Below are positions 30,990 through 42,526 of a DNA stretch of 64,000 nucleotides, piece after piece. The stretch comes from Polyangiaceae bacterium (lineage in GTDB: Bacteria; Myxococcota_A; Polyangia; Polyangiales; Polyangiaceae), in the NCBI GenBank assembly GCA_025937835.1, contig JAICQO010000020.1:1-64000 (forward strand). Reading direction: 5' to 3'. The position numbers were made by a program, and so were the translations under genes. The notes under the pieces were generated by a model, which saw nothing but the letters and a program-made list of their open reading frames with translations, was not told the DNA's origin and did not search any database. Numbering within the stretch: position 1 is the stretch's first letter; every line of letters begins with the position of its first letter.

Positions 30990-33917
30990 TCAGAAATCGC
31001 ACCAGTTCGTCGGCGCGTCGGCGCCGAACGAGTACGGGCGCGCCTGCTTGATCAACAGCGTCCGCTCCGGACCCATCAACTTGAACTCGATGTCGATCGC
31101 GAACCACGAGACCTCCTGCTCGGGGTCGAGCACGCTCCGGAAGTGTTCGTGGATTTGCGTCAAATTGCAGGAGAGCGCCTCGATTTCTTCCAGCGCCATC
31201 ACTGGTTCGTCGGGGCTGAACGAGGAGTGCGTGTGCTGCTCGAGGCGTAGCCAGCCGTTCGACTGAAACGTGAACTGGTCGCTGGCAATACCCGGTGCGG
31301 GGTTCGTGACCAGCGCTTCGCCGACCTGGGCGTTGATGTAGTAGCGGTCACCGCGGGTCGGATCGAGCACGTCGCGGCTCACGGCCACGCCGTTGACGCG
31401 CTCCGAGCGGAACGCCGGGTGGATCAGCACGCCCATGCCCACCTGGCTCTGATCCACGTTGTAATAGCTGCGCTCGTCGTAGGCGCGGGTCGTGAACAAG
31501 CTCGCCCACACCTGGAGGACCGCCGCTTCGACCTGGTCCGGCACCTCGTCGGCGTCGAGGCCGACCGAGTCGTACAGACCGGCGCCGTTGAAGCCCGACA
31601 GATCTTCCGTATTGCTGCTGCTCCTAAAGCGCATCGCCTGGTCCGGGCAGCGCTCGCTGATGCCGCGTTGCACCTCGGCGAGCAGCTCGGGGTCGACCGG
31701 GTGACCCTGCACGAGCGCGCGGACCTCGGCCAGTCCCTGCTCGCGGATCAGCGGATCAGCCAGAAAATCGGCGTCCTGTTCGAGCTCGTCCAGCCGAGCC
31801 CGCGCTCCGCTCGCGAGGTAGTGCTCGCGGGAATGGACCAGCGGTATCGCGAACGCACCGCGCGGGGTCTCGACGGTGCGCCCCGTGCAGAACGGCACGC
31901 GCTGGAGCTCTGCGAGCTGCGCGGCCTTGCCGCCGAGCGAGGGGATGTCCGCCACCGAGTGCTCCTCCAAGAGCTTTATCCCGCGCACGCTCTCGTCGAG
32001 CCGCGGCACGAGCGGGTCGCCCTCGGGGCTGCGGCTCTCCCAAAAAGCCAGCGCTTCCTCGCGATCCGCGAGCTCGACGCTGAAGTCGGATCCGGTCACT
32101 TCCAGGCGCACCAGCTCCCCGAGCAGCGGCGCGATGCGCGGATCCGAGCGCGCATTCCGGAGCGCCATGTTCGGTGTCCCTCGCCCGCGGCTCAGGATGT
32201 TCACGTGCGCGAGCGGCGTCTGGAACGACTCGGTGATGAGGCCCCCGATCAGGGGGATGTCGTTCGGCACCTGATCGGTGATCACGATGTCGCGAGGGCC
32301 GAGCGAGGTCTGCCGCAGCTCGTCGGAGTCGACGAACCGAAGCGTGCCGTAGGCGAGCGCCGGCGTGAGCGGCTGGAACGTCACCCCTCGAAAGGGCGCG
32401 TTCGGCCCGACGATCGGCACCTCGCCTTCGATGGCACGGATCCGCTCCACCTGATCGGGCGTCTGAGGCCGGATCAGCCAGTCCCTCGGGTTCTTCACGT
32501 GCTTCATGACCGTGAAGAACGCGTGCTTCATCTGGGGAGCAGAGATCGTATCGCCTGGCGCAAACTGCAGGGTCGAAATCCCGGAACCAGCGTGACGGAC
32601 CAGAGTTCCGAGCAGGTAACGGCGGCCTTCGACCTGGAAGTAGTTCTTATCGCTGAAGGCGTACCAGCCCTCCGCGAATTGCTGAGCCTCCACCGGATCG
32701 CAGCGATCGAGGTGCGGCAACCCCTCGACGCGTTCGCGGATGAACATGTAGTGGAGGTCCCAGTCCGCAGAGTTCAAGAACGTGACGACGTCCCCTCCCT
32801 CCATGTCGATCACGAACTCCACCGACTCCGTGCCGAGACCGTGACGGCCGGCAGCCAGCGCCTCGAAGTCCCCGTCGGCCAAGAGCCCGCGCGTGTGGTC
32901 CCCGAGCTCGCGCGAGGGGCTCGCTTCGCAGTCTTCGTTCGGCTCTCCGGGCGTATCGTTCGCGCAAAACCGGAACACGCTGTCGTCGCCTTCGCCCCGC
33001 GCGAGCACCGCCCCGTCCGGCCAATTCATGAAATCGACACGGCCGGATGTGCCGCCGGCGTTGGCCCAGACCGTGACCACGCCCTCGAAGCTCGGGTCGT
33101 CCGCGATCTCTCCGAGGTTCGCCTCGCCGAGCTCGACACTCACGCGCTCGCCCGGTTCGAGCTCCGTGTCCGGCAAGGCGACCGTGGTGCCGGCCTCGCG
33201 AGCCGGCCAGGGCAAACCAAAGCGGTGCGGCGCGACGCCGAGCGCGTAGTCCGAGAGCGTCAGCGTCTCGCCGGAGGTATTCAAGAGCTCGACGAACCGC
33301 GCCGGGCGCAGCGCAAGCTCGGTGATCGCGAGCGGCGTTGGCAAGCTCTTCGGGGCACTCGCCCAGTCGAAGTCGGCGAACGTCAGATCGTCGGGATCGA
33401 CGAGCTCGGAATCGTTACCGCAGAGCTCGCCGTTGGGGCGCCCCGGCGTCGCCCATCCGCAATCGACGAAGTCGCCCGTGCCGTCCGGCAGGCGCAAAAA
33501 TGCGTGGTGTTCCTCGAGAGCGGGCACCTCCACCGCGTCGATGATCGCGCCGTCGCGCGCCACGAGCGCGAGCGGCTCACCCGACGCGGAAATCTTGAAC
33601 GGCAGGTGGTTCGGGCCCTGCTCCGGGCTGTCGTCGGCGAACAACAGGCGCACCTCGGAGGGGCCAAGCTTGCTGCTCGGCAGCGGGCGTTCACCGCTGC
33701 GATCACGGATCTGGAAGTGAGCGAGATCCACGGGCTCCGTGCCGATGTTGATCACCTCGACGTAGTCGTCCGCCTCGCCCAGCTCATCGAGCCAGGCCCC
33801 CTCGTTGTTCGAGACCACCTCGTTGATGCGCAAGGTGCGCGGGCTGTCCTGGAGCGCCGCTTCGGAACCGCAGCCAAGCGCCAGCAGCGCGCCGAGCAAT
33901 GAAAACCTCAGCCTCAT
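30990..33917 (-). CDS. Lipoprotein with lamin-tail-like domain(s), PEP-utiliser phosphohistidine-like domain and C-terminal PPDK_N/PEP-synthase-like ATP-binding domain
   Basis: LLALGCGSE lipobox; LRINEVVSNNEGAWLDELGEADDYVEVINIG LTD pattern; TPLAHVNILSRGRGTPNMALRNA; MRFRSSSNTEDLSGFNGAGLYDSVG; FAIDIEFKLMGPERTLLIKQARPYSF. Confidence 0.83.
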   Translation of the reverse strand: MRLRFSLLGALLALGCGSEAALQDSPRTLRINEVVSNNEGAWLDELGEADDYVEVINIGTEPVDLAHFQIRDRSGERPLPSSKLGPSEVRLLFADDSPEQGPNHLPFKISASGEPLALVARDGAIIDAVEVPALEEHHAFLRLPDGTGDFVDCGWATPGRPNGELCGNDSELVDPDDLTFADFDWASAPKSLPTPLAITELALRPARFVELLNTSGETLTLSDYALGVAPHRFGLPWPAREAGTTVALPDTELEPGERVSVELGEANLGEIADDPSFEGVVTVWANAGGTSGRVDFMNWPDGAVLARGEGDDSVFRFCANDTPGEPNEDCEASPSRELGDHTRGLLADGDFEALAAGRHGLGTESVEFVIDMEGGDVVTFLNSADWDLHYMFIRERVEGLPHLDRCDPVEAQQFAEGWYAFSDKNYFQVEGRRYLLGTLVRHAGSGISTLQFAPGDTISAPQMKHAFFTVMKHVKNPRDWLIRPQTPDQVERIRAIEGEVPIVGPNAPFRGVTFQPLTPALAYGTLRFVDSDELRQTSLGPRDIVITDQVPNDIPLIGGLITESFQTPLAHVNILSRGRGTPNMALRNARSDPRIAPLLGELVRLEVTGSDFSVELADREEALAFWESRSPEGDPLVPRLDESVRGIKLLEEHSVADIPSLGGKAAQLAELQRVPFCTGRTVETPRGAFAIPLVHSREHYLASGARARLDELEQDADFLADPLIREQGLAEVRALVQGHPVDPELLAEVQRGISERCPDQAMRFRSSSNTEDLSGFNGAGLYDSVGLDADEVPDQVEAAVLQVWASLFTTRAYDERSYYNVDQSQVGMGVLIHPAFRSERVNGVAVSRDVLDPTRGDRYYINAQVGEALVTNPAPGIASDQFTFQSNGWLRLEQHTHSSFSPDEPVMALEEIEALSCNLTQIHEHFRSVLDPEQEVSWFAIDIEFKLMGPERTLLIKQARPYSFGADAPTNWCDF

Positions 33918-34071
33918 CTCAGTGACCGCTCGAAGAATCTTCCCGGATGAGCAGGATGCGTGCCAGTCGAAACTGCTATTTTCGGTTTGGTTTCGCTGCG
34001 TTCCTGGGTCGCGGTCGTGGCACAGCGCGACTCGCCAGTCACACCCGGTTCTCGAGACGGCTCGCGCGAGG

Positions 34072-36042
<1,971 letters not shown>

Positions 36043-36047
36043 CGCTT

Positions 36048-36662
36048 TCAGGCGCCGATCAGGTACTTGAGACGACCGACGATGACGTCGAGCGCCTCGG
36101 CGTTTTCCCCGCCCTCTGGCACGATCAGGTGGGCAAAGCGCCGGCTGGGTGCGACGTGCAGCACGTGCATCGGACGCACACTGCCGAAGTACTGGTTCTC
36201 GACCGAGCCGATGTCGCGCTCTCGCTCCACGATGTCGCGGCGGATCCTCCGCATCAGCCGGATGTCGTCGTCGGTGTCGACGAAGATCCGAAGGTCGAAC
36301 ACGCTTCTGAGCGCTTCTACCGCAAACAGCAGGATCCCTTCGACGACGACCACTCGACAGGGTTCGATGCGCCGCAGCTCACGGGCTCGGGTGTGCGTGC
36401 CGAAGTCGTACTGCGGGCAGTCCGCCGCGATCCCGCGCTTCAACTGGAGCAGGTCGTCGGCGAGCCGCTGATTGTCGATGGCGGCGGGCTCGTCGTAGTT
36501 GATCGCCTCGCGCTCCGCTTCGGAGATCCCGGAACGGTCGTGATAGTACCAGTCCTGCTGGATCAACGCGGCGTGACCGGGGATGGACTCGGTGATGCGA
36601 GCCGCGAGCGTGGTCTTGCCGCTGCCAGTGCCGCCCGCGATGCCGATGAGGAGGGTGGTCAT
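36048..36662 (-). CDS. udk: Uridine kinase
   Basis: IGIAGGTGSGKTTLA P-loop, QQDWYYHD, YDFGTHTR, VVEGILLF. Confidence 0.93.
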   Translation of the reverse strand: MTTLLIGIAGGTGSGKTTLAARITESIPGHAALIQQDWYYHDRSGISEAEREAINYDEPAAIDNQRLADDLLQLKRGIAADCPQYDFGTHTRARELRRIEPCRVVVVEGILLFAVEALRSVFDLRIFVDTDDDIRLMRRIRRDIVERERDIGSVENQYFGSVRPMHVLHVAPSRRFAHLIVPEGGENAEALDVIVGRLKYLIGA

Positions 36663-37156
36663 GGGGTTTCGGAGAGGCGGGAGAGCTTTTCCAGGCGCTC
36701 GCCCGTGATGCGGCACAGCTGCCACTCCCGCAGCCGCTCGGCGCCGACGTGCTCGTAGAAGCCGATCGCCTTCTCGTTCCAGTCGAGCACCGCCCACTCC
36801 AGGCGCCCCGCGCCCCGCTCGACGGCAACCCCGGCAACGGCGGCCAGCAAGGCCCGGCCCGTACCACGCCCCCGCGCGGCCGGTCGCACGTAGATGTCCT
36901 CGAGGTAGATGCCGGCCCGCGTCAAGAACGTCGAGTAGGAGGAGAAGAACAGCGCAAACCCGACGGCGCTGCCGTCGAGCTCGGCAAGCAGCGCCTCGGC
37001 GCGCGGCGCGGTGCCGAACAAGTCGCGCGCCAGCCCGTCGGCGCTGCCCGTAACCAAATGCTCGAGCTGCTCGAAAACAGCGAGCTCCCGGATCATCTCG
37101 AACAACACGGACTCGTCGCCGGGCCGCGCCGGACGGATCGCCAAACCGGAGTGCAC
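36659..37156 (-). CDS. GNAT family N-acetyltransferase
   Basis: AIRPARPGDESVLFEMIRELAVFEQLE...IYLEDIYVRPAARGRGTGRALLAAVAGVAVERGAGRLEWAVLDWNEKAIGFYEHVGA. Confidence 0.9.
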   Translation of the reverse strand: MHSGLAIRPARPGDESVLFEMIRELAVFEQLEHLVTGSADGLARDLFGTAPRAEALLAELDGSAVGFALFFSSYSTFLTRAGIYLEDIYVRPAARGRGTGRALLAAVAGVAVERGAGRLEWAVLDWNEKAIGFYEHVGAERLREWQLCRITGERLEKLSRLSETP

Positions 37157-37197
37157 GCTCGACCCCTGCCCCGTTCGGCGCGCGCTGGCAAGCGGCC

Positions 37198-37977
37198 TCA
37201 CGGAGACGCTGGGGCCGGGAACGCACCCGTCGGCGGCGCGGCAGACGGTGTCGGCGCGGGTGTCGGCACCCCTGGCTGCGCGGGAACTGCCGGCGCGGGC
37301 GGCTGCGCCGAGGGCGCGGGTGGCTGCGCCGAGGGCGCGGGTGGCTGCGCCGAGGGCGCGGGCGCGGGCGAAGGTGCCGCCGGGGGCGGGCTCGGCGCGA
37401 GCGGCGGATCGGCGGGAACGGCGGGTGGTGTCGCTGAAATGGCTGGGGTCGGCGTAAGCGCGGGCGCGGGCGCCGGTGGCGGCGGGCGATATCCGGCCGG
37501 AGCGATCGTGAGCTCGATCGACTGCACGGCAGGGTCGCAGCGCGACTCGCCTGGAACGAGCAGCGGCGTCGTCGCCGTGACGTAACCCGGAAGCTCGGCG
37601 CGAACCGTCCAGTTTCCGCGCGGCACAGCCGCGTGATAGCAGGACCGGAAGACCAGCTCGCTGCCTCCCGCATCGACCGCGGTCACTCGCGCGGAGCAGG
37701 TGAGCTGCCCGGATGCGGCGTCGGTCAGCCGCAGCGACACGCGGTCGTAACAAGACGACGTCAGCGCGGCCGCACCACCGAACGCGACCGCGGCGCCCGC
37801 GCCCGCCGCCGCTGCAACGCACCCCGTCACCATTGGCAGCAGCGGGAGGAAGAGCAACACCCGCGTGTCAGCGATTACTTGTCTCCAGTTGAGCCGCCGT
37901 GTCCCGCACATGGCGTTTGCCGGCGTCAGCATGACACGAAAGTCGCGGTCGAGGTGCGCGGCGTTCGGAAGCAGCAC
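37198..37977 (-). CDS. PEGA-like lipoprotein with Pro/Ala-rich tail (start uncertain)
   Basis: VTGCVAAAAG lipobox; WTVRAELPGYVTATTPLLVPG; SAQPPAP repeats. Confidence 0.6.
   Translation of the reverse strand: MLLPNAAHLDRDFRVMLTPANAMCGTRRLNWRQVIADTRVLLFLPLLPMVTGCVAAAAGAGAAVAFGGAAALTSSCYDRVSLRLTDAASGQLTCSARVTAVDAGGSELVFRSCYHAAVPRGNWTVRAELPGYVTATTPLLVPGESRCDPAVQSIELTIAPAGYRPPPPAPAPALTPTPAISATPPAVPADPPLAPSPPPAAPSPAPAPSAQPPAPSAQPPAPSAQPPAPAVPAQPGVPTPAPTPSAAPPTGAFPAPASP
37301..37363. repeat. 21-bp tandem repeat, 3 copies, encoding APSAQPP
   Basis: ggctgcgccgagggcgcgggt at 37301, 37322 and 37343 (last copy ends in c). Confidence 0.95.
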
Positions 37978-38001
37978 GCAAATATTCCGTCAACCGCTCG
38001 C

Positions 38002-38017
38002 TGGCACGCACGATGCA
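38002..38017 (+). promoter_or_regulatory. Candidate sigma-54 (RpoN) promoter upstream of a small ORF and recA
   Basis: TGGCACGCACGATGCA has exact GG-N10-GC spacing and 15/16 agreement with TGGYACRNNNNTTGCW. Confidence 0.5.
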
Positions 38018-38034
38018 CTTATGTATTGCCAACC

Positions 38035-38178
38035 ATGGCAACAGTGCTTCGAGCTCTTCTCTGGACGGCGGTCGTCGTGGCCCCGGGTGGAGTGCTGCTC
38101 CTGCCTTTGCTCGTGATGGACGCCAAGCGCCGCCAGGATGGCGCTGCAGCGGCCAACGACAACACCGGCCCGCTGTAA
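38035..38178 (+). CDS. Small single-TM protein (47 aa) upstream of recA
   Basis: MATVLRALLWTAVVVAPGGVLLLPLLVMDAKRRQDGAAAANDNTGPL. No convincing Shine-Dalgarno. Confidence 0.35.
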   Translation: MATVLRALLWTAVVVAPGGVLLLPLLVMDAKRRQDGAAAANDNTGPL

Positions 38179-38218
38179 ACATCGCCCCGGCGGGTGGCTC
38201 GCCACGCCGCTGGCCGCC

Positions 38219-38238
38219 AGCCGCTCGCCGGCTGTTTT
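38219..38238 (+). terminator. Weak terminator/attenuator-like hairpin between small ORF and recA
   Basis: AGCCG-ctcgc-CGGCT followed by GTTTT. Confidence 0.25.
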
Positions 38239-38316
38239 CCGGGCTTTTCGCTGCGGCACGACCCCTGCGATCCGCGTTCCCCGTCTGCACGAGCAGCGAA
38301 AGGAACCAACGGAGTC

Positions 38317-39342
38317 ATGCGCGACGATCAACGCAAACGGCAGGAGGCGGTCCGTGAGGCCGTCACGAACATCGAAAAGGCCTACGGGCAGGGGGCGATC
38401 ATGCGCCTGGGCGAGCGAGCGCTCGAACCCATCGCCGTGATCCCGACCGGGTCCCTGGCGCTCGACGAAGCCCTCGGCGTCGGAGGCTTGCCTCGGGGTC
38501 GCATCGTCGAGGTCTTCGGGCCGGAATCCAGTGGTAAAACCACGCTGCTGCTCCATGCCATCGCGCAGGCACAAGCGGCCGGCGGCATCGCCGCTTTCAT
38601 CGACGCCGAGCACGCCTTCGACCTGCGCTACGCGCGGGGTATCGGCGTCGATATCGGCAAGCTCCTGGTCTCGCAGCCCGACTGCGGAGAACAGGCGCTC
38701 GAAATCGCGGAGTTGCTCACCCGCTCGGGTGCGGTCGATCTGGTGGTGATTGACTCGGTGGCAGCCCTGGTGCCCAAGGCGGAAATCGAGGGCGACATGG
38801 GCGACTCCCACATGGGTCTCCAGGCCCGGCTCATGAGTCAGGCGCTGCGCAAGCTCACAGCCATCGCCAGCAAGACCAACACCACGATCGCCTTCATCAA
38901 TCAGCTGCGACAGAAGATCGGCGTCGTGTTCGGCAACCCCGAGACGACGACCGGCGGCAACGCCCTCAAGTTCTACGCCAGCGTCCGGCTCGACGTACGG
39001 CGCCTCGCCAAGATCAGCGTCGGCGAGAGCGCCGTGGGCAATCGAACCAAGGTCAAGGTCGTGAAGAACAAGGTCGCGCCGCCCTTCACCGAGGCGGAGT
39101 TCGACATCCGTTGGGGTACGGGCATCGACGCCGGAGCGGACCTGGTGGAAACGGCGCTGGCAGCGGGTGTGCTCGAGAAGAGCGGCTCGCACCTGTCGTT
39201 CGGCGGTAAAGCGATCGGCCAGGGGCGCGACCGAGCCCGCGATGCGCTGGTCGCGAACCCGGAGCTCCACACCGCGGTGCACAAGGCCACGCTCGACGCG
39301 TTGCCGTCGCAACAGCGGCGGGAGAAGCCGAAAGCCGCCTGA
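38317..39342 (+). CDS. recA: Recombinase RecA
   Basis: [13 protein letters not shown] Walker [51 protein letters not shown] upstream of ATG. Confidence 0.97.
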   Translation: MRDDQRKRQEAVREAVTNIEKAYGQGAIMRLGERALEPIAVIPTGSLALDEALGVGGLPRGRIVEVFGPESSGKTTLLLHAIAQAQAAGGIAAFIDAEHAFDLRYARGIGVDIGKLLVSQPDCGEQALEIAELLTRSGAVDLVVIDSVAALVPKAEIEGDMGDSHMGLQARLMSQALRKLTAIASKTNTTIAFINQLRQKIGVVFGNPETTTGGNALKFYASVRLDVRRLAKISVGESAVGNRTKVKVVKNKVAPPFTEAEFDIRWGTGIDAGADLVETALAAGVLEKSGSHLSFGGKAIGQGRDRARDALVANPELHTAVHKATLDALPSQQRREKPKAA

Positions 39343-39346
39343 CGGC

Positions 39347-40186
39347 TCAGTGGTAGGTGACGGTGAACAGGGCGCCGGGGACCAGGGCGTGGGCTTTCAC
39401 GTCCACGAAGTCGTCGGAGTCGGACTTCAGGTTCGCGTTTGCATACACCACGCGCGCCACGCCTCCGATGCTCCACTGGTCCGCGACGAACACCTCGTAG
39501 CCGCCACCGACCATCAATCCGAGCCCAACGCCGCTGTACTTGTCCGGCGGAAAGGCCAGGTCGTCGTCGGCCTCGTCAGCGGTGATGACGCCGAAGCCGA
39601 CCGCCCCTTGAAAATGCAGGCCGAGCTCGGGATTCGGATACACGTCCACGAATGGCCCGATCACACCGACGGTGGTGCCTGCACCGTCCGCGGTGATCTC
39701 CGCCCCGCCTTCCTCCAACTCGTAGGAGGTGGTCGGCGTGTTCGCGCTGTAGATGCCGCCTCCGATCACGAGGCCGGGGATCGGAGTCCCGCCGAACGCG
39801 AGCTCCGACAAGACCGAGAACCCGGACGTCTTCCCTTCCAGATCCGTGTCGACGTCGGGCTCGACCTTCCCGATCAAACCGCCAAAGCCCAGACCCGCCC
39901 GGAAGTAGAACCCATCGTGCACCTCGACGCCGCGCGACGGCACCGGCGGCGGCGTGACGCTCACGGGCGGGGTCGGCTCCACCGGTGCTCCTGCGAGAGG
40001 AGGCGGCGGGCTGGCAGGCGCGGCCGTCGCTTCCACTGGCGGAGCTGGCGGCGGAGCTTCGGACGGCGCGGGCGGCGGCTGAACGGGCGGCGGAACCGCG
40101 CCCTGCGCGGCGGCGGATCCGGCAATCGCCGTCACGAAACCCGAGATTGAAGCTGCCAGAGCCAATCTAAAGCGCACGTCCCTCAT
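39347..40186 (-). CDS. Outer-membrane beta-barrel protein with Pro-rich N-terminus
   Basis: Signal peptide, PPAPSEAPPPAPP linker, strand-rich FYFRAGLGFGGLIG...VGLGLMVGGGYEVFVADQWSIGGVARVVYANAN. Confidence 0.75.
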   Translation of the reverse strand: MRDVRFRLALAASISGFVTAIAGSAAAQGAVPPPVQPPPAPSEAPPPAPPVEATAAPASPPPPLAGAPVEPTPPVSVTPPPVPSRGVEVHDGFYFRAGLGFGGLIGKVEPDVDTDLEGKTSGFSVLSELAFGGTPIPGLVIGGGIYSANTPTTSYELEEGGAEITADGAGTTVGVIGPFVDVYPNPELGLHFQGAVGFGVITADEADDDLAFPPDKYSGVGLGLMVGGGYEVFVADQWSIGGVARVVYANANLKSDSDDFVDVKAHALVPGALFTVTYH

Positions 40187-40290
40187 GGTCCAGCTTGTTA
40201 GTACGCCTCGAAACGAGACGTCAAAGAACCGGGCGGAGCGCGCGTTTCTCGCGCTTTCTTTCGATCGGCGCTAGCACGCTAACCCCTGCC

Positions 40291-41019
40291 ATGCGCCGCT
40301 TCGCCTCCATCCTCCTGCTCGCCGGCTCGTTCGCGACGAGCAGCTCGGCTTTCGGGTCGAACAAGTACCTCGAGATCCCGGCCACCGAGGACGTCGAGTC
40401 GTCGAGGGCGCACCACTACGCCAACCTCAGCAACCCCGAGGCGTTCGCGGAGCTCGACCGGCGCGGCATCGCCTACGTGCCCGCCACCCCGCCGATGCCG
40501 GGCGTCCGCGCGCCGATCCGCCTCAAGGGGCCGCTGAACGGCGTGTGGATTCATTCGTCCCTACCCGAGCCCGAGCGGGCGACGACTCCGTTCGAGATCC
40601 TCGACGCACGCCTGGCGCTGGCGCTCGACGACTTCACGGCCCTGCTCGCGCGCCACGGGATCGTCGAGATCGTCCATTTCACGATGTACCGCCCGGCCGG
40701 GACCAAAACCGATGACCCGAACGGGCCCCAGTCACGCCACCCCGGCGGCATGGCGATCGACGTGGGGGGCATGAAAAAGAAGAACGGCCAGTGGCTGGCT
40801 GTCGGCCCCCAGTGGCCCGCACACATAGGAGCCCAGACCTGCGGCCGCGGCGCGCGCTCGCTCAAGAGCCGCGCGGCCCGGGAGCTCGTCAGCATCGTCT
40901 GCGAAGCCTCCGATCTGCGGATCTTCCACTACATGCTCACCCCGCACTTCGATCCCGCTCACGCCGACCACCTGCACCTCGAGATCAAGCCCGGGGTCAA
41001 GTGGTTCCTCGTCAACTAG
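40291..41019 (+). CDS. Extensin-like C-terminal domain family protein
   Basis: MYRPAGTKTDDPNGPQSRHPGGMAIDVGGM and FHYMLTPHFDPAHADHLHLEIKPG; signal peptide. Confidence 0.8.
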   Translation: MRRFASILLLAGSFATSSSAFGSNKYLEIPATEDVESSRAHHYANLSNPEAFAELDRRGIAYVPATPPMPGVRAPIRLKGPLNGVWIHSSLPEPERATTPFEILDARLALALDDFTALLARHGIVEIVHFTMYRPAGTKTDDPNGPQSRHPGGMAIDVGGMKKKNGQWLAVGPQWPAHIGAQTCGRGARSLKSRAARELVSIVCEASDLRIFHYMLTPHFDPAHADHLHLEIKPGVKWFLVN

Positions 41020-41091
41020 CCTGTCGCCCGCGTCGGCACCAGCGAAGATCCACGCTTCCGCGAGCCACTCGCATCTGCTAAACGCGCCATA

Positions 41092-42474
41092 ATGCGGCTG
41101 GCGCGGCTGATCGGTCCCGAGCTCGCGACGTTCGTGCGCGAGTGTCCGGATCAGCTGCCGGAGCTGATCGACGAGATCCACCCGGAGGACATCGCCGACA
41201 TCGTCAGCGAGTTCGACGAGGAGCACGCGATCGAGCTGCTCACCCATCTGCCGGCGGACTACGCCGCGCAGGTGTTCGCGCGCCTCGACGAAGAGGTGCA
41301 GGGCGTGCTCGCCTCGAAGATGGAGCTGCGCTCGGCCGTGCGCATCGCCGGCGAGATGGACGCCGACGACGCCGCCGACTTCTTCAGCATCCTGCCGCCG
41401 AAGCTCGGCGAGCCGCTGCTCGAAGAGCTCGAGAAGGTCTCGCCGCAGGCCGCCGAAGAGATCACCGAGCTGCGCCGCTGGCCCGAGCGCAGCGCCGGCG
41501 GTCTGATGACGACCGACTACATCAGCGTCGGTCCCAGGCTCACGATCGGCGAGGCCGTCGAGGAAGTGCGCAAGGACGCGCGGGATGCCGAGACGGTCGA
41601 GACCATCTACGTCGTCGATTCGAACCACCGCCTGCTCGGCTACCTGACGCTCAGGAGCCTGCTGCTGTCCGACACGACCGATCCGGTGACGGACGTGATG
41701 CACAGCAACGTGATCAGCGTCCCGCCCGATCTCGACCAGGAAGACGTGGCCAAGGTGCTGGCCAAGTACGACTTGCACACTCTGCCGGTGGTCGCGCCGA
41801 CGCAAGAGATGCTGGGCGTCATCACCTCCGACGACATCCTCGACGTGGTCGTCGAAGAGCAGGGCGAGGACGTCCAGAAGATGGGCGCCATCGCCCCCAT
41901 CCAGGAGGGTTACTTCGACGCGGGCATCGGCGAGTACCTGAAGAAGCGCGCGCCCTGGCTGGTGGTGTTGTTCGTCGGTGGCTTCTTCACGACCACTGCC
42001 ATGAAGCAGTTCGATCACATGCTGGCTGCCGTGGCCCAGCTCGCGTTCTACGTGCCGCTGCTCGTGTCGGCGGGAGGCAACTCGGGCTCGCAGTCGTCCA
42101 CGCTCGTGATCCGCGGTCTGGCGGTCGGTGACATCCAGAGCCGCGACTGGTGGCGGGTGCTCCAGCGCGAGTTCATCCAGGGGGTGGTGCTCGGCGCCAT
42201 GCTCGGGGCGCTGGGCGTGCTTCGGGTGGCGATCGCCGGCGATGGGATGAGCTTCGCCTTCCTGATCGCTTTCACCATTTTGTGCATCGTGGTGATGGGC
42301 TGCGTGGTGGGCGGAATGCTGCCTCTGCTGCTCAGTCGGCTGGGGCTCGACCCCGCGACCAGCTCGAACCCCTTCATCGCCACGCTCGTCGACGTGCTCG
42401 GGATCGTGATTTACTTGCGCGCGGCCCAGTGGCTGCTGGCCGGGGCCCTCGCGACCGGACACGCTGGAAGTTGA
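41092..42474 (+). CDS. mgtE: Magnesium transporter MgtE
   Basis: N domain (HPEDIADIVSEFDEEHAIELLTHLPADYAAQVFARLDEE), CBS pair, SAGGNSGSQSSTLVIRGLAVGDI. Confidence 0.96.
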   Translation: MRLARLIGPELATFVRECPDQLPELIDEIHPEDIADIVSEFDEEHAIELLTHLPADYAAQVFARLDEEVQGVLASKMELRSAVRIAGEMDADDAADFFSILPPKLGEPLLEELEKVSPQAAEEITELRRWPERSAGGLMTTDYISVGPRLTIGEAVEEVRKDARDAETVETIYVVDSNHRLLGYLTLRSLLLSDTTDPVTDVMHSNVISVPPDLDQEDVAKVLAKYDLHTLPVVAPTQEMLGVITSDDILDVVVEEQGEDVQKMGAIAPIQEGYFDAGIGEYLKKRAPWLVVLFVGGFFTTTAMKQFDHMLAAVAQLAFYVPLLVSAGGNSGSQSSTLVIRGLAVGDIQSRDWWRVLQREFIQGVVLGAMLGALGVLRVAIAGDGMSFAFLIAFTILCIVVMGCVVGGMLPLLLSRLGLDPATSSNPFIATLVDVLGIVIYLRAAQWLLAGALATGHAGS

Positions 42475-42526
42475 CAGCCGGAGTGCCCCCGCGATGATAG
42501 GCAGGCCGACGGCGGGCCGCCCCTGA

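Noticed and set aside
31419-33902. 827-aa + strand ORF antisense to the lamin-tail/PPDK-like gene
   Set aside because: Shadow ORF from high-GC third-position bias; Arg/Glu/His/Val-rich sequence without motifs, while the - strand ORF has a signal peptide and recognisable domains.
41020-41091. Mg2+ (M-box) riboswitch upstream of mgtE
   Set aside because: Intergenic gap is only about 70 bp, too short for an M-box, and no matching structure was seen.
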